DNA of 64,000 nt. Origin: CAWKKW01 sp963850345. GTDB lineage: Bacteria > Acidobacteriota > Terriglobia > Terriglobales > Acidobacteriaceae. Each line of letters begins with the position of its first letter. Positions within the stretch are counted from its first letter, which is position 1. A model generated the notes under the pieces. The model did no database searches. It had not been told where the DNA came from and was given only the letters and a program-made list of their open reading frames with translations. The position numbers were made by a program, and so were the translations under genes. Below, one piece after another: positions 57,101-64,000 of this stretch. Location: the NCBI GenBank assembly GCA_963850345.1, contig CAWKKW010000009.1, forward strand, positions 558,001 to 622,000. Direction: 5' to 3'.

Positions 57101-57210
57101 CTGAATTCTTCAACTTCGCCTCACCCTCTTACCTTGTTCCTCCAACCATGCCCGCCCAGCCCACCACTGGCGCTTGCACGCTGAGTCTGGAAAAGGCGCC
57201 CGGTCAGTAG
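54112..57210 (+). CDS. Exported phosphoesterase (phospholipase C/acid phosphatase family) with TIG domains
   Basis: About 1032 residues. Signal peptide (LVVFCGLALVAVALTFAQ), then IPT/TIG repeats (PTISSISPQSGSTAGGTAVTLTG; VISSLSTTQGGSNGGDTVTITG; MITSVSPKWGTPAGGTTRTIYG). These alternate with two carbohydrate-binding-module-like segments (PGFESGAVNW and NESFESGLSYW). The C-terminal catalytic domain has FQENRAFDAYFGRM (metal/nucleophile motif of the family), SYDEGGGTHDHVPP and DHTAILKFIETRF. Predicted secreted enzyme cleaving phospholipid or phosphate esters. The ATG at 54112 follows GGAG; an open upstream stretch lacks a signal. Its placement inside the polysaccharide locus is unusual. Confidence 0.88.
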   Translation: MYPRFKQICLPTTPAHKIYRQLVVFCGLALVAVALTFAQNPAPTISSISPQSGSTAGGTAVTLTGTNFLAGATVTIGGAPASGVTVVNSTSITATTPANTAGTVSVTVTNPDGQSATLAGTSSPLVNPGFESGAVNWVLAGSGGAANILSNSANAHSGNGYAELSAPAANGHPVVYAATSANAPIYFAVNPGDILTFGGWAYHVSGDGKARWGIEVSDVNKSHAAYVSASPFNVTTSSWVNFQSSYTVPSGMAFVRVYCEVVGSTGPAIDRFDDALFQRTVPGGGFTYQAPAAPPVISSLSTTQGGSNGGDTVTITGTGFVTGATVTFGGTPAAATVVSSTLINVTTPAVTPGSVDVTVTNPNGMSSTLSSVLHNESFESGLSYWSGSGGTITLGTTTQNAHIGSNYIELNYPGTGNHAVVYAANSSGGPLYVPVNAGDSITFGGYAYRVSGGANVRWGLEITDANKANPAYVSAPPYSAFDPLWTLEQGTYTVPSGKSFVRLYAEVAAAGIATVARFDDAFLQKSSSSTTAFTFLAPPMITSVSPKWGTPAGGTTRTIYGTGFRTGATVSFGNFAASTVQVVNSNAIEVFTPAQSAGVVGVTVTEGRQSASLANAYTYQAAPAAPASMASLKHIVYTFQENRAFDAYFGRMNEYRAMNGVNDNAVDERDITKTMPDIAGQQIAPYHFQTMCHENLQPSWNSQHYDFDGGKMDFFMKSGNAIGTSTLDPNGTRAVGYFDWTDLPYYYSLAFQFATSDRWFSSVLGPTDANRMYTYGATSLGWTSTPYPPAGGYPNFTIFDLLDQAGVSWKYYYQFTTPLHIPYWSIYQKDPSKFVPITNYFNDVKSESTFPSVVFIEEGSFDEHPKPNPGTSTAPSSIQQGATTIKSFVDALMKSPTWSTSAFILSYDEGGGTHDHVPPATIVQPDGIPPRTTIGQDASGLFTQSGVRVPVAVVSPWTKPFFVSHVVRDHTAILKFIETRFSLPPLTSRDDQSDDMTEFFNFASPSYLVPPTMPAQPTTGACTLSLEKAPGQ

Positions 57211-57298
57211 AGCCAACGTACAAAGGCCAGCCTAGCGAGAGGTCTCCATTGACTCCCTGCTAGGCCCGGCCAGAGGATCTATTCAGGGAAGGCAATTG

Positions 57299-58441
57299 AT
57301 GACAGAACCAAACTGCAACGTCTGCGGCAGGCGCGAATTCCTGTCTATGCTCGGTGGACTCGGAGCGGCACATCTCGCCTCAAGCGCGGTGGGGCCGGCC
57401 GCACAAACCATTTTTGCGGCCGAACGGACACTACGGGATTTGGCCGCACAAAAAGGACTGCTCTACGGCTGTGCTACGACACAGGACGCCCTTTCAGCTG
57501 ACCCTGCATTCGCCAGAACCGTTGCACAAGAGTGCAGCCTTCTAGTACCAGAAAATGCCCTGAACTGGAAGTATGTTGAGTTCAAGCCGGGGCAATACGA
57601 CTTTCATCGAGGCGACTGGGTACAGAACTTTGCCCAATCGCATAACTTAGAGTTCGGCGGCGCCACGCTCGTCTGGCACGATGCGCTGCCTCCCTGGCTG
57701 TCAAATGGGACACCGCAGAATGGCCGAGAAATAATGACCAACCATGTTCGGCAAGCGGTCAGTCATTATCGCGGAAAAGCTTTTTCATGGGGAGTCGTCA
57801 ACGAAGCTATCGCGTTCCGCGACGCGCATACAGAACTGAAAGACACTCCATTCCTGCGCCTCGTCGGGCCGGATTACATCGAACTAGCGTTTCGAACTGC
57901 CGCAGAGGCTGATCCCGGGGCTCTCCTCATCTATAACGATAATCACCTGGAGTATGACGTCCCAGAGGACGAGAACCGGCGCAACCTTTTGCTGGGAGTG
58001 CTGAAACGACTGGTAAGTCGAAAGGTGCCGATCGGTGCATTGGGAATTCAATCGCATCTACGCACCGGTAACGTTCCATTCAACGCAAATAAGCTGAAGG
58101 ATTTTCTAAGCAGGGTTGCGGACCTGGGGTTAAAGATAGGCATTTCAGAGCTGGATGTCACCGAGAAGGGCTCCGAATCCCAGATAGCCGATCGTGACGA
58201 CGCGGTCGCCCGAGAGATTGATAGATACCTCGCGGTGGTCTTACAGCAACCGGCTGTTATTTCAGTCGTGACTTGGGGTCTGAGTGCGAAGTATTCCTGG
58301 CTAAGAAATTACGCTCCGCGCCCAGATGGGCAGCCTGTTCGCCCACTCCCCTATGACTCGGATCTCCAGCCAACGCGTGCGTGGGACGCGCTGGCCAATG
58401 CATTCGAGCGCGCACCCCGGCGTTCTCCTATAACTTCGTAA
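57299..58441 (+). CDS. GH10 endo-1,4-beta-xylanase-like enzyme
   Basis: About 380 residues. A Tat-like signal (GRREFLSMLGGLGAAHLA) precedes a GH10 barrel: VPENALNWKYVEFKPGQYDF, TLVWHDALPPWL, acid/base Glu in WGVVNEAI, nucleophile Glu in IGISELDV, and VTWGLSAKYSW. Predicted to act outside the cytoplasm. In exopolysaccharide loci such enzymes may trim or release the locus's own polymer rather than degrade plant xylan (inference). AGGGAAGG precedes the start. Confidence 0.9.
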   Translation: MTEPNCNVCGRREFLSMLGGLGAAHLASSAVGPAAQTIFAAERTLRDLAAQKGLLYGCATTQDALSADPAFARTVAQECSLLVPENALNWKYVEFKPGQYDFHRGDWVQNFAQSHNLEFGGATLVWHDALPPWLSNGTPQNGREIMTNHVRQAVSHYRGKAFSWGVVNEAIAFRDAHTELKDTPFLRLVGPDYIELAFRTAAEADPGALLIYNDNHLEYDVPEDENRRNLLLGVLKRLVSRKVPIGALGIQSHLRTGNVPFNANKLKDFLSRVADLGLKIGISELDVTEKGSESQIADRDDAVAREIDRYLAVVLQQPAVISVVTWGLSAKYSWLRNYAPRPDGQPVRPLPYDSDLQPTRAWDALANAFERAPRRSPITS

Positions 58442-58483
58442 GTACAGTCGTAAGTGGATGTCAGGAATGAAGGAGTTACTTAA

Positions 58484-59134
58484 TTGAAACTCAGGAAGCT
58501 GTATGGCGCAATTTACAAGCCCTTCTTTCAGAAGTTTCGGTCAGAACGGTTGCGGCTTTTCTGCGAGGTCTGCGGCGTGTCTGAAAACAGCCGCATTCTG
58601 GACGTTGGTGGTAGCTATAACACCTTCTGGGCCTATTCCCCTATCAAGCCAAAGGTCACCATTCTGAACCCCAAGTCAGCATGGCTGGAGTGTAATGAAC
58701 CAGGATTCACAACCATGCTCGGGGATGGCCGGGCTTTGCCGTTCGATAACAAGAGCTTTGACATTGTGGTGAGTAATTCGGTAATAGAACATCTTGGCGA
58801 ATGGCAGCAACAACGCATCTTCGCCGAAGAGATCCGAAGAGTGGGACGCACCTACTGGGTGCAAACGCCCAATCGGGGCTTCTTCATCGAGCCGCACTTC
58901 CTCGCACCGATGATTCATTTCCTTCCAAAGCGATATAGGAAGAAGCTCGCTCGCTATTTCACGGTGTGGGGTCTTACTCTCCGTCCCACTCCGAAGCAAG
59001 TCGACGAATTGGTGGAAGAGATCAGCTTGCTCAACAAACCAGAAGTCCAGGAACTCTTTCCCGATGCAAAGATCATTACCGAGAAATGGTGCGGTATGAC
59101 GAAATCGATCATTGCCTGTAAGCTCCAGGCCTAG
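58484..59134 (+). CDS. Class I SAM-dependent methyltransferase
   Basis: 216 residues. SAM motif I is ILDVGGSYNTFW, followed by MLGDGRALPFDNKSFDIVVSNSVIEHLG and YWVQTPNRGFFIEPHF. TTG start with GGAG eight bases before it. The Methyltransf_11-like core is complete. Substrate probably a sugar or lipid intermediate of the polysaccharide, judged only from position. Confidence 0.83.
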   Translation: MKLRKLYGAIYKPFFQKFRSERLRLFCEVCGVSENSRILDVGGSYNTFWAYSPIKPKVTILNPKSAWLECNEPGFTTMLGDGRALPFDNKSFDIVVSNSVIEHLGEWQQQRIFAEEIRRVGRTYWVQTPNRGFFIEPHFLAPMIHFLPKRYRKKLARYFTVWGLTLRPTPKQVDELVEEISLLNKPEVQELFPDAKIITEKWCGMTKSIIACKLQA

Positions 59135-59199
59135 TTTGGAGGTTGTTAGTGCATGTGAAGGCTTCTTTTTAGCAGTGAGGGTCGACGAAGTCATGCACA

Positions 59200-60480
59200 A
59201 TGGCTTCTACATTAATCAGAGTCGCTGGCGGAAGGAGCGAACACAATATTGTGGAGAAAGCAAACGAACTGTATTTATCTGCCGTACTGTCTGGACTTGG
59301 CCCTGAAGCCTTGGTGGAAGTAGCCGGTCTTAGCCCGTCGGGCCCCGATCGTTCGAGTGTCTACGTGCAGTCGCTGAGTCGGCCTGGAATTCATCCGGTC
59401 GGTGTCGTGCATGTTTCTAACGGAACAGACAGCATCGCTCTGTTCGCCAAGGTGCAGCGGTCAGACTATCGTGGTGCTCAAGACCTCGAGCGCGAAATGC
59501 GCTTCCTGACGGATGTTGGACCACTTATTGCCACGGAAAATCCCGGTCTTCGTTGTCCCACACCGGTCGCCTACTACCCTGAACGCGGCTTGTTACTCAT
59601 GGAGTTTGTCCCGGGCGAATCGCTTAAGAATCTTTTGTTTGAATTGAAGATTGAGCTTGGTGCTCCTGCCAAAACAAACCTGGCTCGGCTGCTGCAGTGT
59701 ACCGGCCGTTGGCTCGGCAGCCTGCATAAGGTGACTCAGCAGGAGGAGACCGGCAGCCCGCTCGAATGGATTTTGCAGGAGTTTGAGAACAAGCGAACTC
59801 AAGCAGTCTTCCAACGCTTATCGCAACTGACCGAATACCAGGAGTTTCTCTCGATCCTGCGTAAGTGCCTCGCGCAAAATCCGGGCTTTCGACGTAATCT
59901 TTGCCGACTGCACGGGGAGTTTACGCCAATTCATGTAATGGTCGGCGAGAACGCCATATATTCAGTCGATTTCGGCAACAACAAAGTCGGGTATGCCCAC
60001 GAGGATGTAAGTCTGTTCCTGAGTTTCTATGATTGCCTGCTTCCATGGCGCGCTGCTGCCGGAGCCATGCGCATCGGTCTCGCGAAGCAAAAGGATCTAT
60101 TCCTGAATGCATATCATGATCAGGCATCGAGGAGCTTTGGGCCGGCAGACGCGGCGATTATGAGCTGGATGCGCCTGATTTGTTTTGGTCGTATCTTCGA
60201 AGGCGGAGATCGAAGGTATAAGGGTATGAGTAAGCTCTTTTACTCGGCAGTCGCACTGCGAAGTTTGCGGGCAAGTTTTACTTCGATTTGCCAGGCTGAA
60301 CTTACTTCTTTGAGGGCCCTCCCTCCCGACGCATTCAGCATGGACTCCTCCAATGGTCCAAGGCCTGAGCGCACTTCAGGCGAGCGGTCAGAAAGACCCA
60401 ATGGGATCTTTGCTCCATCCTTAGAACTTCAGCCTCCAGGTTGCGAAGGTACGGCTAAGCTTTCTGTATCTCGTCCCTGA
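59200..60480 (+). CDS. APH-like (protein-kinase-fold) phosphotransferase with atypical catalytic loop
   Basis: 426 residues. The N-lobe contains IALFAKVQRSDYRGAQDLEREMRFL (possible Lys and Glu pair) and the hinge is LLMEFVPGESL. The catalytic loop reads LHGEFTPIHVMV (His238-Gly-Glu240...His245), where APH-type kinases normally have HGDxxxxN; the metal-binding VDFG (Asp257) is intact. The last 60 residues are low complexity. Might phosphorylate a small molecule or be catalytically weak. Between a methyltransferase and the WcaJ-type gene. Confidence 0.65.
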   Translation: MASTLIRVAGGRSEHNIVEKANELYLSAVLSGLGPEALVEVAGLSPSGPDRSSVYVQSLSRPGIHPVGVVHVSNGTDSIALFAKVQRSDYRGAQDLEREMRFLTDVGPLIATENPGLRCPTPVAYYPERGLLLMEFVPGESLKNLLFELKIELGAPAKTNLARLLQCTGRWLGSLHKVTQQEETGSPLEWILQEFENKRTQAVFQRLSQLTEYQEFLSILRKCLAQNPGFRRNLCRLHGEFTPIHVMVGENAIYSVDFGNNKVGYAHEDVSLFLSFYDCLLPWRAAAGAMRIGLAKQKDLFLNAYHDQASRSFGPADAAIMSWMRLICFGRIFEGGDRRYKGMSKLFYSAVALRSLRASFTSICQAELTSLRALPPDAFSMDSSNGPRPERTSGERSERPNGIFAPSLELQPPGCEGTAKLSVSRP

Positions 60481-60615
60481 GTAACAGGCTTCTCTCTACA
60501 GCAACGCCGCGTCACTAACTAATTTCCTGATTCCCGGCACAACGTCTAACCTGATCGTGGCATCACAAACTTCACTGCTAGTTACTAGCTTTCCAGCACA
60601 ACTATTAGCCTTCTG

Positions 60616-60650
60616 CTGTTGCAGCGATGCTGCAACAGATGTTTATTTTT
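60616..60650 (+). terminator. Rho-independent terminator before the WcaJ-type gene
   Basis: CTGTTGCAGC-GAT-GCTGCAACAG, a perfect 10-bp stem, followed by ATGTTTATTTTT. It separates the kinase-like gene from the initiating transferase, which then needs its own promoter or antitermination. The rest of 60481-60806 shows no gene. Confidence 0.8.
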
Positions 60651-60806
60651 CCAGATTTGTCTGCCTCCTTTTAGCTCAGTTTTTACAGCAGTCGTCCCCA
60701 TCATGGCCAAAGTCATGACCTCATGCCCGAGTAGGATCGCTTTCTCAAAATCCGACTCGCACGCAATTACAATCTTGAACATTTGCTGTAACCGAACGGA
60801 GTCACA

Positions 60807-62246
60807 ATGACTGCATACAGACGTAGAGTATTGCTGAATAGCCTCAAGGGTTTCGATGTCGCACTCACAATCGCAGCCTTTCTGCTGGCCACGTACATCG
60901 CCCTTCCTTCCAGATCGGCACTGTCTATGGCGGAATTCCTCTCCCTGCGCGTCCGTCTAAGTAACTTTCTGCTGTTTGCAGCGCTGCTCGTGATGTGGCA
61001 CTTAGCCTACGCATCCTGCGGGCTCTATAACTCGCGTCGTATGCTGGGTTGCCTGGCCGATATCCGCGATACAGTCAAAGCCTGCATCGTAGGTACGGCC
61101 CTGATTGAACTTTCTGGCGCCCTGTTTCACATCAGGATGTTCTCGACTAAGTTTGTGGTTATCTTCTGGCTTACCACTTGCTCCGCCTCGATAGCCAGTC
61201 GACTTCTCATCCGGGCCAGCCTGCATAAAGCCAGGATCCACGGCCGCAACCTGCGAAACGTTGTCATCGTCGGCACAGGTCCTCGAGCAATTCAGTTCGC
61301 GCAGACTATCGAATCGCGACCTGAGCTCGGTTATCGCATTCTCGGATTCGTGGATCAGCCTTGGAACGGTTGGGAAGAGCTGGAGAAGGCGGGCTACTCC
61401 GTACTCTGCGGATTTGATGGAATCGAAGAGCTGCTGAGGACGAATGTCGTCGATGAAGTCGCTATAGCGCTGCCTATTCGCTCACTTCACATGCAAGCGG
61501 CACAGGTGGCAGCGGCTTGCGAAGTACAGGGCATTACGATTCGAGTTCTTTCGAATATCTTCGATCTCAGGATCAACCGCGCTCACCACGATGATGTCGA
61601 GGCAGGCCTGCTCATCACCCACTACACCGGGATGGGCGAGGGCTGGCGTACAGATGCCAAGCGGCTCTTTGACATCGCCGTTTCATCAATGCTCCTGCTG
61701 TTCTTTTCGCCCCTGCTTCTGCTCATCGCCGCCATCATCAAGGTGACGGACCCGGGCCCGGTGTTCTTTAAGCAAAGCCGCGTGGGCCTGTCCAAGCGGC
61801 GGTTCAATATGTACAAGTTCCGCACCATGGTGGTCGATGCCGAGGCACGCATGCGGCAACTCGAACACATGAACGAAGTTTCGGGCCCGGTCTTCAAGCT
61901 GAAGGATGACCCGCGCGTAACCGCCTTTGGCAAGTTGCTGCGCAAGAGCAGTCTCGATGAACTTCCTCAACTCATTAACGTGCTCAAGGGCGAGATGAGT
62001 CTGGTCGGCCCTCGTCCTCTCCCGGTGCGGGACTATGAGGGCTTCAATCAAGATTGGCAGCGTCGTCGCTTCAGTGCCCGTCCTGGCATGACGTGCCTTT
62101 GGCAGATCGCTGGCCGCAGCTCTATCCCTTTCGAAACCTGGATGCAACTCGACCTTCAATACATCGATCGCTGGTCGTTCTGGCTGGATATGCAGATACT
62201 GATGCGGACCATCCCGGCGGTCCTCAAGGGTTTTGGTGCCTTCTAG
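60807..62246 (+). CDS. Undecaprenyl-phosphate sugar phosphotransferase (WcaJ-type)
   Basis: Polyisoprenyl-phosphate hexose-1-phosphate transferase of 479 residues that starts the repeat unit on undecaprenyl phosphate. Four N-terminal helices precede a CoA-binding-like domain (VVIVGTGPRAIQFAQTI), a fifth helix (AVSSMLLLFFSPLLLLIAAI) and the catalytic domain: KQSRVGLSKRRFNMYKFRTM, KLLRKSSLDELPQLINVL, MSLVGPRPLPV and ARPGMTCLWQIAGR. CGGAG lies upstream of the ATG. Glucose-1-phosphate or galactose-1-phosphate is the usual substrate. Confidence 0.93.
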   Translation: MTAYRRRVLLNSLKGFDVALTIAAFLLATYIALPSRSALSMAEFLSLRVRLSNFLLFAALLVMWHLAYASCGLYNSRRMLGCLADIRDTVKACIVGTALIELSGALFHIRMFSTKFVVIFWLTTCSASIASRLLIRASLHKARIHGRNLRNVVIVGTGPRAIQFAQTIESRPELGYRILGFVDQPWNGWEELEKAGYSVLCGFDGIEELLRTNVVDEVAIALPIRSLHMQAAQVAAACEVQGITIRVLSNIFDLRINRAHHDDVEAGLLITHYTGMGEGWRTDAKRLFDIAVSSMLLLFFSPLLLLIAAIIKVTDPGPVFFKQSRVGLSKRRFNMYKFRTMVVDAEARMRQLEHMNEVSGPVFKLKDDPRVTAFGKLLRKSSLDELPQLINVLKGEMSLVGPRPLPVRDYEGFNQDWQRRRFSARPGMTCLWQIAGRSSIPFETWMQLDLQYIDRWSFWLDMQILMRTIPAVLKGFGAF

Positions 62247-62326
62247 CGCAGCTTTGCTAGCCACAGCCCTCACTCTGTAGACGCAGCCTTACTGGTCACT
62301 TACTTACTCGAAAGCAAGTTATACAC

Positions 62327-63513
62327 ATGCAGATTGGATTCGTCGGTCTTGAAGATCCGCAAAGTATCTGGTCCTACTCCGGTACTCCGTATTGCATGGC
62401 TCAGGCACTCCGGCGCCAGGGATGTGATATTTCGTTCTCTCTACACCTGAAGGAGAAGTCGTCAAAGTACGTCCGGGCGATGAACAAGCTCATCCGCACG
62501 GTCACGGGCAAGCACATCATTCGCGAGCGCCATCCGGCTGTGACGCGTTGTTACCCGGAACAGACCAATGCGTCTGTAGCTGCGAGCCCGGTAGACGCGG
62601 TGCTTGGTACTTCCTCCTTCTACATGGTCACTCGGGAGTGCCCTGCGCCGGCTATCTTCTGGGGCGACACAACCGTTGCCGGCGTTATCGGTCAGTACCC
62701 TTACTACCAGAACGTCACTCAGCGAAGTCTCCGCGATTGCCACGCGCTGAAACAGGCCGCACTCCGCTCGAGTACTCTGGCAATCTTTTCCAACCAGTGG
62801 GCGGCAGATGTTGCGCGGTCCAGTTACTTCTTTGATGAAGGTAAACTCTGGGTGATCCCCTATGGAGCGAACCTGTTCACCATACCCGACTCTGACGACA
62901 TTGCACACTTTCTCTCGTTGAGAAACAGGAGAGATGTGAGCTGGTTTTGTCGGATTGGATTGGATTGGATTGGAAGAGGAAGGGTGCGGAGATTGCCGTC
63001 GAGGCGACCTCGATCTTAAGAAAAGTGGGATTAGACGCTCATCTGACGTTGGTCGGGTGCGTTCCTCCGCCATCCTACGTTCTTCCCGACTTCGTAGCCC
63101 TCACGGGCCGTATGGATAAGCCCACACCCGAAGGCCAGAGCAAGCTTTCGGCTCTTTACGCCCGAGTTCATTTCATGATCCTGCCCACACGCGCTGAATG
63201 TGCAGCAGTATCGCTAGCCGAGACGAGCGCCCATGGAGTTCCTTCCCGTAGCACCGATGTTGGTGGCAATCGTACGCTGGTGTTAGATGGAGTGAATGGC
63301 AACCTTTTCCCGTTTGAAGCAGAAGCTGTCCACTACGCAAACTATGCTTTTCGGCTGCTCGCTGACCCAAGTCACTACTCAACTATGTGCTGGCAACCTT
63401 TTTAGCGATTCCAATCAGAGCTGAACTGGGATGTTGCGGTTTCCCGATTGGCCGAGATCAACACAGTCTTACAACTTAACGGGGGAACCTATGCCTGCTC
63501 TCGGGCAAGTTAG
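62327..63513 (+). pseudogene. Family 4-like glycosyltransferase, frameshift plus internal stop
   Basis: GT-B glycosyltransferase. The first part (MQIGFVGLEDPQSIWSYSGTPYCMAQAL to about residue 208) is followed in another frame by GLDWKRKGAEIAVEA, LVGCVPPP, LPTRAECAAVSLAETSAHGVP and DGVNGNLFPFE. The switch falls on four tandem GGATT units (62952-62971); three units would keep the frame. A TAG at 63403 then interrupts the second part, after which the same frame continues as RFQSELNWDVAVSRLAEI to 63513, a natural GT4 ending. Its end overlaps the flippase start. Probably non-functional as written. Confidence 0.75.
62952..62973 (+). repeat. Pentanucleotide repeat (GGATT)4 inside a glycosyltransferase gene
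   Basis: Four perfect GGATT units followed by GG. The length (5 nt) is not a multiple of three, so each gain or loss changes the reading frame; with three units the upstream and downstream parts are in phase. Confidence 0.8.
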
Positions 63514-64000
63514 GAGCCTGCTGAGCCGGGCGAGTCAAAGCGATCTCGCGAAGAATACGGCGAAGTTGGCGATGGGGCAAGGATTACGACTCGCGATCCA
63601 GGCTGTGTACTTTGTAATGATCGCCCGCAGTCTTGGGCCAAAACAGTATGGCGCATTTGTAGCTATGACGTCGCTGGTTGCTGTTGCGGCGCCTTTCGCC
63701 GGCTTTGGCAGCCCGATGATTCTGCTGAAGTATGTCGCTCGGGATCGCGCCCAGTTCCCTGTATATTGGGGCAATGGTCTGCTCACAATTCTCATATCCG
63801 GCTTTCTACTTTCTTTCCTGATCCTCGGAATTTGCACCTTCCTGCTTGGTCATGGTTTTTTCTTTCTCACTATTCTGGTGTGCATCTCAGACTTACTCAT
63901 GATTCGTGTCGCTGAGCTTGCCACCTTTGCATTCGCAGCCATCGGGCAGATGGGCGAATCGGCAAGAATCAACGTCTACATCACTTCTACCAAGCTGCTG
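63491..64000 (+). CDS. Polysaccharide flippase (Wzx/MATE-like), 5' part
   Basis: 170 codons open to the window edge. The N-terminus LAKNTAKLAMGQGLRLAIQAVYFVMIARSLGP and QYGAFVAMTSLVAVAAPFAG is characteristic of oligosaccharide flippases (first two of about 12-14 helices), and further helices follow (LLTILISGFLLSFLILGI). It would move lipid-linked repeat units across the inner membrane for Wzy. ATG at 63491 directly after GGGGGAACCT. Truncated by the window end. Confidence 0.88.
   Translation, partial: MPALGQVRSLLSRASQSDLAKNTAKLAMGQGLRLAIQAVYFVMIARSLGPKQYGAFVAMTSLVAVAAPFAGFGSPMILLKYVARDRAQFPVYWGNGLLTILISGFLLSFLILGICTFLLGHGFFFLTILVCISDLLMIRVAELATFAFAAIGQMGESARINVYITSTKLL

Overview
The window looks like a chromosomal segment of a soil acidobacterium (Acidobacteriota, probably class Terriglobia). 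This is an inference. It rests on a GC-rich sequence, an S53 peptidase followed by bacterial Ig-like repeats, a FecR/DUF6600-type P/Q-rich secreted protein, a DUF4097 protein with GSG repeats, a short DPYAY-type protein, and an exopolysaccharide locus that opens with a NusG-like (UpxY/RfaH-type) gene. No rRNA, CRISPR array or phage was seen.

Layout. 1-8057 is mostly envelope and housekeeping genes on the minus strand: kdsB, a Tat-exported aldo/keto reductase, a frameshifted lnt, a frameshifted AMP-ligase/ACP/PlsC fusion and an RNB ribonuclease, with a tRNA-Met(CAT) and its promoter in between. 8233-15038 holds a flavin-type small protein, an FNT channel, a large S53 peptidase, a DUF72 protein and a ROK sugar kinase. 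15117-21624 is an electron-transfer locus: a decaheme cytochrome, an MtrB/PioB-like outer-membrane barrel, a small cytochrome c and a three-TM multiheme cytochrome, all divergent from a Crp/Fnr regulator. The shared upstream region carries two GTGA-N6-TCAC palindromes. 22013-34852 is accessory: the FecR-like protein, a methyltransferase, a structured RNA candidate, DUF4097, an RND-type adaptor, a CNNM/CBS protein, two oppositely oriented peptide-type ABC permeases and a tandem RHH protein.

33454-40428 holds GH1-like and GH2 hydrolases, a glycosyltransferase and UDP-galactopyranose mutase, nearly all frameshifted. 40560-42039 holds two DUF421 genes flanking a small membrane protein. 42808-64000 is a Wzx/Wzy-type exopolysaccharide locus: NusG-like antiterminator, Wza, GumC/Wzz, a CpsD-like ATPase lacking the P-loop Lys, a TMK-like P-loop protein, a nucleotidyltransferase, Wzy, two GT2s, WecG, an IS5 remnant, a TIG-phosphoesterase, a GH10 xylanase, a methyltransferase, a kinase-like protein, a WcaJ-type initiating transferase, a GT4 and the start of a Wzx flippase. 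A third GTGA-N6-TCAC palindrome lies in its 5' leader, which suggests that the Crp-like regulator may link electron transfer and polysaccharide production.

Caveat: at least eleven genes contain one or more single-base frameshifts, often next to short homopolymers. This density suggests either indel errors in the assembly or unusual gene decay. Calls for these genes describe the restored product.
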